A stretch of 64,000 nucleotides of DNA, taken from NCBI RefSeq assembly GCF_029623955.1, contig NZ_JARSBP010000003.1, positions 1 to 64,000 of the forward strand. The letters run 5' to 3'. A program made the translations under genes and the position numbers. Below the pieces are notes generated by a model. That model had not been told where the DNA came from. It searched no databases and worked only from the letters and a program-made list of their open reading frames with translations. Positions 1 to 10,700 of this stretch are shown here, in pieces. The DNA is from Mycobacterium sp. 236(2023) (GTDB lineage Bacteria > Actinomycetota > Actinomycetes > Mycobacteriales > Mycobacteriaceae). Within the stretch, counting starts at the first letter, position 1, and the number at the start of each line of letters is the position of its first letter.

Positions 1-118
1 CCGATCAACGCGCTGCAGGCGCTGATGGACGGGTATGACGTCGTGACCGTCGAGCAGGCGATCGGCGACGCCGACATCGTCATCACGTCGACCGGCAACA
101 AGGACATCATCACCCTCG
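1..118 (+). pseudogene. ahcY: S-adenosylhomocysteinase fragment, truncated
   Basis: Reading from base 1, the first 39 codons look like the NAD-binding part of S-adenosylhomocysteine hydrolase, with the stretch [11 protein letters not shown] near the end. At about base 118 the similarity stops abruptly. The family would continue with EHMKAMKD, but here the frame runs into the region downstream of the ammonium transporter and stays open only as the transporter's antisense. The catalytic C-terminal part and the terminal Lys-Tyr region are therefore missing. The 5' part lies outside the window. This is either a remnant left by a rearrangement or an artificial join in the assembly. The enzyme is normally essential for clearing S-adenosylhomocysteine, so an intact copy should exist elsewhere. 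Confidence 0.7.
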
Positions 119-144
119 GAACTCCCGCGGCGGCCGGCTGTCGA

Positions 145-1404
145 TCAGGAAGCGGTGAACTCGTACGACGCCTCGCGGTGGAACGACGCGTCGATGCCCT
201 TCTCCTCTTCGTCGGGCGAAATGCGGATTCCTACAGTCTTTTTCAGGACAAAGGCGATGGCAAACGCGACCACGAACGAGTACGCCATGACGGCGAACGC
301 GGCCACCGCCTGCTTCCACAGCTGCTCGATGCCGCCGCCGTAGAACAGGCCGTTGGTGGCGTTCGGCATGGTCTCGCTGGCGAACAGGCCGATCAGCAGG
401 GTGCCGATGACACCGCCGACGAGGTGGACGCCGACGACGTCGAGGGAGTCGTCGTAGCCGAACTTCTCCTTCAAGCTCACCGCGTACACGCAGATCGCGC
501 CGGCGATGGCCCCGACGAAGATCGCGCCGATAGGAGTGACCGCGCCGCAGGCAGGGGTGATGGCGACCAGGCCGGTGATCGCGCCCGAAGCTGCGCCGAC
601 GCCCGTCACGTGGCCGTCCTTGATCTTTTCGACGGCGAGCCAGGCCAGCGTGGCCGCGCAGGTCGCGACGAAGGTGGTGACCATGACGATGGCAGCCGAG
701 TTACCGGCAGCCAGCGCGGAGCCGCCGTTGAACGCGTACCACCCGGCCCACAGCAGGCCGGCACCGAGCAGGGTCAGCGGAACGTTGTGCGGTTTGCGTG
801 AACCGAACATCGCGGACTTGCCGAGCACGATCGCCACCGCGAGTGCGGCCGCGCCCGCGTTGATGTGCACCGCGGTGCCGCCGGCGAAGTCGATCGCCTT
901 GAGTTGGTTAGCGATCCAACCGCCGACCGAATTCTCGGTGACCACCCCGTCGAAGGCGAAAACCCAATGGGCGACTGGGAAGTAGACCAGCACCGCCCAC
1001 AGCGTGGCAAACCCCATCCACGCGCCGAACTTCATGCGGTCGGCCACCGCGCCCGAGATCAGCGCAACGGTGATCGCGGCGAACAGTGCCTGGAAGATGG
1101 AGAACAAACTGATCGGCAGGCCCGAGATCGTCGTCTGCGATTCCAGGAGATCCTTCATGCCCGCGAATTCGGTGAAACTGCCGACGAACCCGCCGTAACT
1201 CGTGCCGAACACCATCGAGAATCCGAACAGCACCCACAGGACGCCGACGACCGCGACCGCGCCGAACGTCATCATCATCATGTTGGTCGAGCTCTTCACC
1301 GAGACCATGCCGCCGTAGAACAGCGCAAGGCCGGGAATCATCAGGGTCAGCCCGATGATGCAACACAGCATGAAGGCCGTGGTGCCGGTGTCAACTGGGT
1401 CCAT
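145..1404 (-). CDS. amt: Ammonium transporter, Amt family
   Basis: A 419-residue polytopic inner-membrane protein of normal Amt length with about 11 predicted helices. It conducts ammonium or ammonia. The twin pore histidines of the family are visible as His180 ([10 protein letters not shown]) and His327 (VVGVHLVGG). The soluble tail after about residue 390 begins [14 protein letters not shown], the usual site for contact with a PII protein, but no glnB lies beside it here. The start is the ATG at 1404; a GlnR-like box lies about 90 bases upstream. It is divergent from the amidase gene at 1552. Downstream, where other mycobacteria often carry nitrogen-assimilation genes, only a broken ahcY fragment is found. 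Confidence 0.95.
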   Translation of the reverse strand: MDPVDTGTTAFMLCCIIGLTLMIPGLALFYGGMVSVKSSTNMMMMTFGAVAVVGVLWVLFGFSMVFGTSYGGFVGSFTEFAGMKDLLESQTTISGLPISLFSIFQALFAAITVALISGAVADRMKFGAWMGFATLWAVLVYFPVAHWVFAFDGVVTENSVGGWIANQLKAIDFAGGTAVHINAGAAALAVAIVLGKSAMFGSRKPHNVPLTLLGAGLLWAGWYAFNGGSALAAGNSAAIVMVTTFVATCAATLAWLAVEKIKDGHVTGVGAASGAITGLVAITPACGAVTPIGAIFVGAIAGAICVYAVSLKEKFGYDDSLDVVGVHLVGGVIGTLLIGLFASETMPNATNGLFYGGGIEQLWKQAVAAFAVMAYSFVVAFAIAFVLKKTVGIRISPDEEEKGIDASFHREASYEFTAS

Positions 1405-1491
1405 TCGTTCTCCTGCAGGTGGTGCGGCTCCGAGGCGGAGCCGTTCACCCGACAGTTACTGCCGCGTCTGTTACGCAGACCATCCCGCAGT

Positions 1492-1507
1492 GTTGCGTCT
1501 ACGTAAC
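1492..1507 (-). promoter_or_regulatory. GlnR-like binding box
   Basis: On the minus strand the sequence reads GTTAC-6 nt-GCAAC. This matches the GTnAC-n6-GnAAC (AC-n9-AC) pattern known for GlnR, the mycobacterial nitrogen regulator. It lies between the ammonium transporter and the divergent amidase. Further GTAAC half-sites occur closer to the transporter. The assignment is by pattern and context only. Confidence 0.5.
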
Positions 1508-1551
1508 GAGCTTCTGTAAGAACGCTGTGTGCAGGCACTACGGTGAACTGC

Positions 1552-2535
1552 ATGTGCACACGCGTCGTTTACCTCGGCACCGGCGAACGGATCGTCACGG
1601 GGCGGTCGATGGACTGGGTGGTCGAGATCGGCACCAATCTGTGGGTGCTGCCGCGGGGCGTGGCACGTACCGGTCAGGCGGGCCCCGGGTCGATGGAGTG
1701 GACGTCGAAGTACGGCAGCGTCGTCGCGACGGGCTATGACATCTCGACCACCGACGGTCTCAACGAGGCCGGCCTGGGCGCCAATCTGTTGTGGCTCGCG
1801 GAGTCCCAGTATCCGCCCGGCAACGGAGAAGCCCCTGCGTTGTCGATCGCGCTGTGGGCGCAGTACATCCTCGACAACTTCGCGACGGTCGACGAAGCCG
1901 TCGGGGCGCTGACGGCGACTCCGGTGAACGTCGTGACGGCCGAGGTCCCGGGGCAGGAACGCATGGCGACTGTGCATCTGGCCCTGTCGGATGCCACCGG
2001 CGACAGCGCGATCATCGAGTACATCGACGGCCGGCAGGTCATCCACCACGGCCGCGACTACCAGGTGATGACGAACTCGCCGACCTTCGACAAGCAACTC
2101 GCGATCACCGAATACTGGAACCAGATCGGCGGCACCGTGATGCTGCCCGGAACCAACCGCGCCGCAGACCGATTCGTCCGCGCATCGTTCTACATCGACG
2201 CCGTCCCGAAAACCGCTGATCCACTGGAGGCCGTCGCCGTGACGCTCGGCGTCGTCCGCAACGCGTCGGTGCCCTACGGCATCACCACGCCCGGCGAACC
2301 CAACATATCGTCGACGCGCTGGCGCACCGCGATCGACCACACCGCGCGGCGGTACTTCTTCGAATCGGCCTTGTCTCCGAGCACATTCTGGGTTGACCTG
2401 GCGAACCTGGACCTCGGCGACGGTGCCCCGACGCTGAAGCTCGATCTGGGCGAGGGGCAGAAGACCGTCTACACGGGCGAGACGAGCGGCCAGTTCGAGA
2501 AGGCGGATCCGTTCACGTTTCTGGGCATCACTTAG
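1552..2535 (+). CDS. Linear amide C-N hydrolase, choloylglycine hydrolase/penicillin V acylase family
   Basis: A 327-residue Ntn-type amidase. Starting at the ATG at 1552 gives Met-Cys-Thr-Arg, so removing Met exposes Cys2 as the N-terminal nucleophile the family requires. A GTG nine bases upstream (1543) would put three residues before it and is unlikely. The segment with STTDGLNEAGL matches the substrate-pocket region of the family. The physiological substrate cannot be read from sequence; members cleave penicillin V, bile-acid conjugates or acyl-homoserine lactones. No signal peptide is visible, so it is probably cytoplasmic. Its promoter region is shared with the ammonium transporter and contains the GlnR-like box, which suggests but does not prove a nitrogen-scavenging role. 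Confidence 0.85.
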   Translation: MCTRVVYLGTGERIVTGRSMDWVVEIGTNLWVLPRGVARTGQAGPGSMEWTSKYGSVVATGYDISTTDGLNEAGLGANLLWLAESQYPPGNGEAPALSIALWAQYILDNFATVDEAVGALTATPVNVVTAEVPGQERMATVHLALSDATGDSAIIEYIDGRQVIHHGRDYQVMTNSPTFDKQLAITEYWNQIGGTVMLPGTNRAADRFVRASFYIDAVPKTADPLEAVAVTLGVVRNASVPYGITTPGEPNISSTRWRTAIDHTARRYFFESALSPSTFWVDLANLDLGDGAPTLKLDLGEGQKTVYTGETSGQFEKADPFTFLGIT

Positions 2536-2546
2536 CCGTCCGGAGT

Positions 2547-3407
2547 TCACGGGCCGGGCCAACCGCGCAGCCGCAATGCGCGGTCGACGCGCCGCCAGAT
2601 GTTGTCGGGCTCGCGTCGCAGATGACGTGCGCTGACTCGGACGATTGTCCACCCTCGCTCTGCAAGGAACTCCAGACGGGTGATGTCGTCGGCGTGATTG
2701 GCCGAGTCGGTCCAGTGCTGCTCGCCGTCGTATTCGACTCCGACTCGGTATGCGGGCCAACCCATGTCGATACGCCGGATGACCCTTCCCGCCGCGTTTC
2801 TGACCGGGATCTGAGTCTGCGGCTTGGGCGCCCCGCTTCGAACGAGCAGCAGGCGCACGCGTGTCTCCTGCGGTGACTCCGCCCCGCCGTCGACCAACTC
2901 CAGGACTTCCCGTAGACGACGGATTCCCCGTGCACCGGGGTGGCGCGCGAGGACCTTGCTGACTTCCGCGATCGGGCAGCGGGTGGCATTGAGGAGCGCA
3001 TCGATACGAATGATCGCTTCGTCCCCGGGGATTCGCCGGCCCATATCGAGGGCGGTGCGCGCCGCGGTCGTGCAGTCGATGCTCTGCACCAGGCAGACCT
3101 CGTCGTCGAGAAGCTTCTCCCGGTGGACCACGATTCCCTGGGCAGCGCCGCAGCGGACACGGGTGAGTTCAGCGGGGGCGTCAGGCGGAATCCACCGCGC
3201 ACCGTGCATCGCCGCAGCCGACAGTCCCGCCAGCGTGGCCGACCGTCGCGACCACAGCCACGCTGCGTAGGCCCGGTCCTGAGCAGTCAGCGTGAGCCCG
3301 ACCGGTGCGTAGACGTTGTGGTGCACCTTGACGAATCGGCGCCGAAGGTCCTGGCGGGTCAGCTCTCCGGCGGTGAGTGCCTCGGAGGCAACGACGATTT
3401 CGCGCAC
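2547..3407 (-). CDS. DUF559 (Vsr-like nuclease fold) protein with AbiEi-like N-terminus
   Basis: A 286-residue protein of a family that is multi-copy in mycobacteria. The N-terminal 60 residues (TAGELTRQDL..RRRFVKVHHNVYAPVG) resemble the winged-helix domain of AbiEi-type antitoxins. The C-terminal 110 residues carry a PD-(D/E)XK-like pattern: ESPQETRVR, then RRIDMGWP, then GVEYDGEQHW. The fold is related to the Vsr repair endonuclease. No toxin partner lies next to it. It ends 11 bases from the convergent amidase gene. A long hairpin (3441-3502) sits just upstream. A second, divergent member of the family lies at 54527-55441, also with hairpins, which makes an association worth testing. Function unknown. 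Confidence 0.75.
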   Translation of the reverse strand: MREIVVASEALTAGELTRQDLRRRFVKVHHNVYAPVGLTLTAQDRAYAAWLWSRRSATLAGLSAAAMHGARWIPPDAPAELTRVRCGAAQGIVVHREKLLDDEVCLVQSIDCTTAARTALDMGRRIPGDEAIIRIDALLNATRCPIAEVSKVLARHPGARGIRRLREVLELVDGGAESPQETRVRLLLVRSGAPKPQTQIPVRNAAGRVIRRIDMGWPAYRVGVEYDGEQHWTDSANHADDITRLEFLAERGWTIVRVSARHLRREPDNIWRRVDRALRLRGWPGP

Positions 3408-3440
3408 ATAACGTTAGGCGCACCGAAATGCCGAACGGTT

Positions 3441-3502
3441 CCGCGAGTGCACGGTTTCTGATGAAAATCAGCCAAAATGCGTCAGAAACCGTGCATTCAC
3501 GG
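3441..3502. repeat. Long hairpin (H1) next to DUF559 gene
   Basis: Arms 3448-3461 and 3482-3495 are perfect 14-base complements (TGCACGGTTTCTGA), with partial pairing extending to 3441 and 3502. The loop contains TCAGCCAAAATG, close to the TCAGCCGAAATG in the hairpin at 54501. It lies between the start of the DUF559 gene and the end of the nitroreductase gene, so it could also act as the nitroreductase terminator. Confidence 0.75.
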
Positions 3503-3506
3503 CGGC

Positions 3507-4088
3507 TCAAGCCCAGTTGAGCACGATCTGTTCCAGTGGCAGGCGCTCGCGCGGACGGGAGTCGCGCTCCGCGATCTCGGGCGGCACGTCGGCGTAGTCG
3601 CCGAGCCGCCCCGTGGCGATCATCACCAGCGGGTGCAGGGTCGCGGGGAGACCGAACGCCTCGGCCGCCGCCGGCACGTCGAATCCGGCCATCGGGTGGG
3701 CGATCAGGCCGCGGGATACGGCCTCGATGATCAGACTGTTCATCGCCGCGCCCGCGTCGACCGACGAGTACAGCTTCGTCTTGTCGTCCTCGCCTTCGTC
3801 AGCGCACAGCAGGATCAGTGCGCTGGCCGCCTTGGCGTAACTGTTACCGCGTCTGAGCAGGCCCGACAGGGCCTCGAAGGTGTCGTCACCGCGAAGCCCC
3901 ACGATGAAGCGGACCGGCTGGCGCTGTCCCCAGGTCGGTGCCCAGCGTGCCGCCTCCAGCAAGGCGGCCAGGTCTTCGCGGGGGAGTTCGGCCGTGGGGT
4001 CGAATGCGCGGGGACTCCACCGGGCGGCGATGGGGGGATGGATGGGGACCGACGTGTCGGCCAACCGCCCGGTCGGTGCGTCAGGCAT
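3507..4088 (-). CDS. Nitroreductase family protein (FMN-dependent)
   Basis: A 193-residue nitroreductase-fold protein, presumably a homodimeric NAD(P)H:FMN oxidoreductase. Visible family features are RWSPRAFDP near residue 24 (FMN phosphate contact), [17 protein letters not shown] around 45-60, and the C-terminal half with [20 protein letters not shown]. The start is the ATG at 4088. It is divergent from lysC with 84 bases between them. The true substrate is unknown; family members reduce nitroaromatics, quinones or flavins. A hairpin directly after the stop probably ends its transcript. Confidence 0.85.
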   Translation of the reverse strand: MPDAPTGRLADTSVPIHPPIAARWSPRAFDPTAELPREDLAALLEAARWAPTWGQRQPVRFIVGLRGDDTFEALSGLLRRGNSYAKAASALILLCADEGEDDKTKLYSSVDAGAAMNSLIIEAVSRGLIAHPMAGFDVPAAAEAFGLPATLHPLVMIATGRLGDYADVPPEIAERDSRPRERLPLEQIVLNWA

Positions 4089-4172
4089 TCCACGACGCTA
4101 CCGGCGGGAAAATCACATGCGCGCAGCCTTTATCCTTTATGGGATCTCCCCAACACCCGGAAAGGCTGTTCA

Positions 4173-6472
<2,300 letters not shown>

Positions 6473-6479
6473 CATCCTC

Positions 6480-7583
6480 TTGCGCCGGAACTGCATTCCC
6501 GCAGGCCTGCTCTCGGCCTTTCTCTGCTGGAATGCAATTCCGGCGGCGCTGGCCACCCCGGTGCCGATGCCGCCGCTGATGCCGGGGCAGGTGTTCCGGT
6601 TGGCGGCCGCGGCCGGGACAGGAACGGCGACAGCCGATTACGGCATCGGTGCGACCGACCTGTGCGAGTTCATGGAGTTCCCCAGCGGGACCCTGCAGGT
6701 GTGCGGCGACAGCTTCGCCGGCCAGGCCGTGGGCTTCGGTGGTTGGTACTCACCGATCGCGTTGCACGTGGTTGGCGACTCGCTGGAAGATCCGGCAGGT
6801 GTGCGCTACGACGGGGTGACCGGCGTGGACACGCCGCTGCTGGCCGAGCCGACACCGCCCGGAGAGTCGCAGCTTCCCGCGGGGATCATCGAGATCAACC
6901 GCGAGAACTGGATGATGGTCACCAACACCAAGGATCTGAGGCCCCAGTCGTCGCGGTTGGTGAAAGCCGAAGCTGGACAGGGCAACTGGGAGACAGTGCC
7001 CGGATCGAAGCGGGACGCCGGGTACGCAGGTGGCAGGCAGACGCAGATCAGCGGCTACTACGACCCGATCCCGACCGCAGACTCCGAACGCGGCTGGGTC
7101 TACATCGTGGCCAACAACTTCGACCGCAGCGGACCCGCGGTGCTCTATCGCGCGACGCCGCAGACCTTCACCGATCGCGCGGCATGGCAGGGGTGGACGG
7201 GCACAGACTGGGGAGGTGAGCCCGCGCCTCTGTGGTCCGACAAGGTCGGCGAGATGAGTGTGCGGCAGATCGACGGCATGACGATGCTGTCGTACTTCAA
7301 CGCGACCAACGGGAACATGGAGATCCGCGTCGCCAACGACCCGACACAGCTCGGCACCGCGCCGATGACGACAGTGGTCGTGGCCGCGCCGTGGCCCGAG
7401 CCGGCAGAAGTCCTGCCGCCACCGCAGGACAACCGGCTCGCCCAGCCCTACGGCGGATACATCTCGCCGGGGTCGACGCCGGATGCCGTGCGGGTCTTCG
7501 TCAGCCAGTGGAACACCATGCCGCGTGGCGGCACGCCCTACCGCGTCATCCAGTACGCAGTAAACCCGATCAAGCCGTGGTGA
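6480..7583 (+). CDS. Secreted DUF4185 protein
   Basis: A 367-residue exported protein. The TTG start at 6480 gives a classic signal peptide (MRRNCIPAGLLSAFLCWNAI, then ending near ALATP). The mature part is a DUF4185 domain, probably a beta-propeller, with repeated aromatic/Gly blades such as CGDSFAGQAVGFGGW, YVSQWN-like ends and GWVYIVANNF. It corresponds by position to the DUF4185 gene after asd in M. tuberculosis (Rv3707c, from memory). The function is unknown; carbohydrate binding or glycosidase-like activity has been suggested for the fold. It follows asd by 7 bases and may be co-transcribed, but its signal-peptide codons contain an inverted repeat that could attenuate readthrough. Confidence 0.85.
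   Translation: MRRNCIPAGLLSAFLCWNAIPAALATPVPMPPLMPGQVFRLAAAAGTGTATADYGIGATDLCEFMEFPSGTLQVCGDSFAGQAVGFGGWYSPIALHVVGDSLEDPAGVRYDGVTGVDTPLLAEPTPPGESQLPAGIIEINRENWMMVTNTKDLRPQSSRLVKAEAGQGNWETVPGSKRDAGYAGGRQTQISGYYDPIPTADSERGWVYIVANNFDRSGPAVLYRATPQTFTDRAAWQGWTGTDWGGEPAPLWSDKVGEMSVRQIDGMTMLSYFNATNGNMEIRVANDPTQLGTAPMTTVVVAAPWPEPAEVLPPPQDNRLAQPYGGYISPGSTPDAVRVFVSQWNTMPRGGTPYRVIQYAVNPIKPW
6485..6543. repeat. Inverted repeat inside the DUF4185 signal-peptide codons
   Basis: Arms 6485-6499 (CCGGAACTGCATTCC) and 6529-6543 are complementary over 15 bases with one mismatch and a 29-base spacer. The repeat begins 13 bases after the asd stop. In RNA it could form a stem that ends part of the lysC-asd transcript or hides the DUF4185 start region. 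Confidence 0.6.
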
Positions 7584-7657
7584 GCTGCGGCCGGCCTCAA
7601 AGCTGATTCACAGCTGGCACCTAATCAGCGCTGTGGAAACCGGCGAATGATCGAGCC

Positions 7658-8110
7658 ATGAACGACGTGAGGCCCGAACAGCCCGAGCAGCCCGAACTGT
7701 CAGAACCCGCGACAGGCCCCGTCCTGACACCGCCACCGGCGGCGCACACCCCTCCGCCGCCGGTGGCCCCTCAGGTTGTCTATGTGCCGCAGCCGCCCAG
7801 CAGACTGAACAAGATCGCCGTGTGGGTCGGCATCGTCGCCGGCTCGGTGTTCACCGTCGCCGTCATCTTCGGGACGGGGTTCGTCGTCGGCAAGAACGTC
7901 GGCGACGACGGCCCCCGCTTTCACCACCGCGGATCCGAGATGATGCTGCGCCCCGGCCCGGCGATGTTTCCGATGGGTCCGCCTCCCGGCGGCCTCGAGC
8001 GCGGTCCCGGCTTCGCCGGCCCGTTCGGCCCCGGCGGGCCGATGATTGAGGTCCCGCGTCCGCCCGGCCCGCCCGCCCAGGCGCCGGCGTCGCCGGCTCC
8101 ACGCCCCTGA
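7658..8110 (+). CDS. Proline-rich single-span membrane protein
   Basis: A 150-residue protein with three parts. A Pro/Glu-rich cytoplasmic N-terminus (about residues 1-48) is followed by one transmembrane helix around 52-78 (KIAVWVGIVAGSVFTVAVIF). The C-terminus is rich in Gly, Pro and Met, with MMLRPGPAMFPMGPPPGG. The position agrees with a proline-rich gene near asd in M. tuberculosis (Rv3706c, from memory). No enzymatic domain is visible. A scaffold or cell-envelope role is possible but unsupported. Confidence 0.75.
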   Translation: MNDVRPEQPEQPELSEPATGPVLTPPPAAHTPPPPVAPQVVYVPQPPSRLNKIAVWVGIVAGSVFTVAVIFGTGFVVGKNVGDDGPRFHHRGSEMMLRPGPAMFPMGPPPGGLERGPGFAGPFGPGGPMIEVPRPPGPPAQAPASPAPRP

Positions 8111-8197
8111 CCGTTTCATTTTCGGGGGGTTAGGGGTACACCGCCCTCGAGGACGGCAGCCCCAGCCATTCGTGCTGCCCTTCGCCGAGGAGAGAGC

Positions 8198-9643
8198 ATG
8201 TCTGAGAAGTACGCGACTACTGACGCCGGCGCACCCATCCCCAGCGTCGAGCACTCACTGACCGTTGGATCCGACGGGCCGATCCTGCTCCAGGACCACT
8301 ACCTGATCGAGCAGATGGCCAACTTCAACCGCGAGCGCATTCCCGAGCGCCAGCCGCACGCCAAGGGCGGCGGCGCGTTCGGGCAGTTCGAGGTGACGCA
8401 CGACCTGAGCGCGTACACGAAGGCCGCGTTCCTGCAGCCGGGCGCCAAAACCGAAATGGTGGCCCGGTTTTCGACGGTGGCCGGTGAGCGGGGCAGCCCG
8501 GACACCTGGCGTGACCCGCGCGGGTTCTCGCTGAAGTTCTACACGCCCGAAGGCAACTTCGACATGGTCGGCAACAACACACCCGTGTTCTTCATCCGCG
8601 ATCCGATGAAGTTCCAGAACTTCATCCGCAGCCAGAAGCGCATGGCCGCCAACAACCTTCGCGATCACCACATGCAGTGGGACTTCTGGACGCTGTCGCC
8701 GGAGTCCGCGCATCAGGTGACCTGGCTGATGGGTGATCGCGGCATTCCGAAGACGTGGCGACACATGAACGGCTACTCCAGCCACACCTACAGCTGGCTC
8801 AACGACAAAGACGAGCTGTTCTGGGTCAAGTACCACTTCAAGACCGACCAGGGCATCGAATTCCTCACCCAGGACGAGGGCGACAAACTGGCGGGTGAGG
8901 ACGGCGACTACCACCAGCGCGACCTGTTCAACTCCATCGAGGACGGCAACTTCCCGAGCTGGACGCTGCACGTGCAAATCATGCCGTTCGAGGACGCGAA
9001 GACATACCGCTATAACCCCTTCGACCTGACGAAGGTGTGGCCGCATAGCGATTACCCGCTCCACGAGGTCGGCAAGATGACGCTGAACCGCAACGTCGTC
9101 GACTATCACGCGCAGATGGAGCAGGCAGCGTTCGAGCCGAACAACGTTGTGCCGGGAACCGGCCTGAGCCCGGACAAGATGCTGCTCGCCCGCGGCTTCT
9201 CGTATGCCGACGCGCACCGCGCGCGACTCGGCGTGAACTACAAGCAGATTCCCGTCAACGAGCCGCACACCGAGGTTCGGGCGTACTCGAAGGACGGCGC
9301 GATGCGGATCCGCAATGCGACCGACCCGGTGTACACGCCGAACTCGATGGGTGGGCCTGAGGCCGACCCCAAGCGCGCGTCCGAGGTGCACTGGGCGTCC
9401 GACGGCGACATGGTCCGCTCGGCGTATGCACTACGCCAGGACGACGACGATTTCGGTCAGGCCGGCACGCTGGTCCGAGAGGTTCTCGACGATGAAGCGA
9501 GGGATCGGTTGGTGAACAACATCGTCGGGCACGTCTTGGACGGTGTGAAGGAGCCGGTGCTCTCACGGGTGTTCGAGTATTGGCGCAACATCGACCCCGA
9601 CCTGGGGAAGAAGGTCGAGGAAGGCGTGCGGGCGGGCGGCTAA
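8198..9643 (+). CDS. katA: Monofunctional heme catalase
   Basis: A 481-residue small-subunit catalase that converts hydrogen peroxide to water and oxygen in the cytoplasm. The distal His54 lies in PERQPHAKG and the essential Asn127 in [11 protein letters not shown]. The proximal heme-binding Tyr is in [14 protein letters not shown] near residue 336. The ATG at 8198 is preceded by GAGGAGAG. The 3' end overlaps the convergent rpsR by four bases. No regulator gene is adjacent. Confidence 0.96.
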   Translation: MSEKYATTDAGAPIPSVEHSLTVGSDGPILLQDHYLIEQMANFNRERIPERQPHAKGGGAFGQFEVTHDLSAYTKAAFLQPGAKTEMVARFSTVAGERGSPDTWRDPRGFSLKFYTPEGNFDMVGNNTPVFFIRDPMKFQNFIRSQKRMAANNLRDHHMQWDFWTLSPESAHQVTWLMGDRGIPKTWRHMNGYSSHTYSWLNDKDELFWVKYHFKTDQGIEFLTQDEGDKLAGEDGDYHQRDLFNSIEDGNFPSWTLHVQIMPFEDAKTYRYNPFDLTKVWPHSDYPLHEVGKMTLNRNVVDYHAQMEQAAFEPNNVVPGTGLSPDKMLLARGFSYADAHRARLGVNYKQIPVNEPHTEVRAYSKDGAMRIRNATDPVYTPNSMGGPEADPKRASEVHWASDGDMVRSAYALRQDDDDFGQAGTLVREVLDDEARDRLVNNIVGHVLDGVKEPVLSRVFEYWRNIDPDLGKKVEEGVRAGG

Positions 9644-9891
9644 CGGCCCGAAGGGCTTTGACCTGGGTACGGCAGCAGCGCCATCTCACGAGCGTTCTTG
9701 ATCGCCGTCGTGACTTGGCGCTGTTGCTGGACCGTCAACCCCGTGACCGCGCGCGAGCGGATCTTGCCGCGGTCGGACAGGAACTGCCGCAGGGTCGACG
9801 TGTCCTTGTAGTCGACGCGCTCCAATCCCAAGGTGGCTAACAGGTTCCGGCGTTTCTTCGCGGGTGCCACTTCGCGGCGGGTGCGCTTCAC
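9640..9891 (-). CDS. rpsR2: 30S ribosomal protein S18, zinc-independent paralogue
   Basis: An 83-residue S18 with no cysteines, so it lacks the CxxC zinc ribbon of the housekeeping copy. The core [19 protein letters not shown] is typical. The GTG start overlaps the rpsN2 stop (GTGA). It is the last gene of a four-gene operon that replaces zinc-binding ribosomal proteins during zinc starvation. Confidence 0.93.
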   Translation of the reverse strand: MKRTRREVAPAKKRRNLLATLGLERVDYKDTSTLRQFLSDRGKIRSRAVTGLTVQQQRQVTTAIKNAREMALLPYPGQSPSGR

Positions 9892-10193
9892 CAGCTCGAC
9901 TTCCGGACGCCGGGCAGCTGGCCTTCGTGCGCGAGTTCACGCATGCGCACACGAGACAACCCGAACTTGCGCAGATGGCCGCGGGGGCGGCCGTCGACCG
10001 CGTCACGGTTGCGCACCCGGACCGGGCTGGCATCGCGCGGTTGCCGATTCAGCTCGGACTGTGCCGCGACGCGCACCTCCGGCGTGGTGGACGGTGACTT
10101 GATGAGGCGTTTCAGTTCTGCCCTGCGCTCGGCGTAGCGCGCGACGATCTCGCGGCGCCGCTCGTTCTGGACGATCTTGGACTTCTTCGCCAT
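9888..10193 (-). CDS. rpsN2: 30S ribosomal protein S14, zinc-independent paralogue
   Basis: A 101-residue S14 of the long, Cys-free type, ending with the family signature around [12 protein letters not shown] and [14 protein letters not shown]. The housekeeping zinc-type S14 is shorter and has CxxC pairs. The ATG overlaps the rpmG2 stop (ATGA) and the stop overlaps the rpsR2 start, giving tight coupling in the Zur-type operon. Confidence 0.94.
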   Translation of the reverse strand: MAKKSKIVQNERRREIVARYAERRAELKRLIKSPSTTPEVRVAAQSELNRQPRDASPVRVRNRDAVDGRPRGHLRKFGLSRVRMRELAHEGQLPGVRKSSW

Positions 10194-10357
10194 CAGCGCT
10201 CCTCGCGGAAGTCGACGTGCTTGCGCGCAACCGGGTCGTACTTGCGCAACACGATGCGATCAGGGTCATTGCGGCGGTTCTTGCGGGTGATGTAGGTGTA
10301 GCCGGTACCAGCGGTGGACCGCAGCTTCACCAATGGGCGTATCTCGTTGCGTGCCAT
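10193..10357 (-). CDS. rpmG2: 50S ribosomal protein L33, zinc-independent paralogue
   Basis: A 54-residue L33 ([17 protein letters not shown] start) without the two CxxC motifs of the zinc form. The start was placed at 10357 because it gives the standard L33 length; the frame is open further upstream. The ATG overlaps the rpmB2 stop and the stop overlaps the rpsN2 start. Confidence 0.94.
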   Translation of the reverse strand: MARNEIRPLVKLRSTAGTGYTYITRKNRRNDPDRIVLRKYDPVARKHVDFREER

Positions 10358-10593
10358 CAGATTTTCTGTCCCTCTCGGCGGAGTCGTGCGACGACGGACT
10401 CGATGCCGTCGCGGTCGATGATCTTGATGCCCTTGGTGCTGACGCGCAGCGTCATGCGGCGTTCCTCGGACGGTAAGTAATAGGTCTTGCGTTGGATGTT
10501 CGGGTCCCAGCGCCTGCGCGTGCGGCGATGCGAATGGGACACCGTGTTGCCGAATCCGGGTGCGCGCCCGGTGACCTGGCAGTGGGCGGACAT
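10357..10593 (-). CDS. rpmB2: 50S ribosomal protein L28, zinc-independent paralogue
   Basis: A 78-residue L28 with the typical [18 protein letters not shown] segment. The N-terminal motif is CQVTG, so the second Cys of the zinc-binding CxxC is a Thr and zinc binding is lost. It is the first gene of the rpmB2-rpmG2-rpsN2-rpsR2 operon. Its start is about 20 bases from a Zur-like palindrome, and it is divergent from mrf. The operon should be silent when zinc is plentiful. Confidence 0.94.
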   Translation of the reverse strand: MSAHCQVTGRAPGFGNTVSHSHRRTRRRWDPNIQRKTYYLPSEERRMTLRVSTKGIKIIDRDGIESVVARLRREGQKI

Positions 10594-10613
10594 CGCGCTC
10601 CTTCACGAACTTA

Positions 10614-10630
10614 ATGAAAATGATTTTCGA
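10614..10630. promoter_or_regulatory. Zur-like box for the ribosomal operon
   Basis: The sequence TGAAAATGATTTTCGA is a near-perfect palindrome that fits the mycobacterial Zur consensus (TGAAAATGATTTTCA type). It lies just upstream of rpmB2. The genes it faces are classic Zur targets. Confidence 0.85.
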
Positions 10631-10666
10631 CAAGCTGACTTTCAGACTGTAGCGTCAACACCCGAT

Positions 10667-10685
10667 TATTGAAAATCATTCCCAA
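10667..10685. promoter_or_regulatory. Second Zur-like box, for mrf
   Basis: The sequence ATTGAAAATCATTCCCAAT is an imperfect Zur-type palindrome. It ends just before the GGAGGAG ribosome-binding site of mrf, where bound repressor would block transcription. Two boxes about 54 bases apart suggest separate control of the two divergent units. Confidence 0.75.
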
Positions 10686-10700
10686 TTGGAGGAGAGCTCG

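Noticed and set aside
3477..4172. Long in-frame extension upstream of lysC
   Set aside because: It is antisense to the nitroreductase gene and would add 232 residues not found in aspartokinases.
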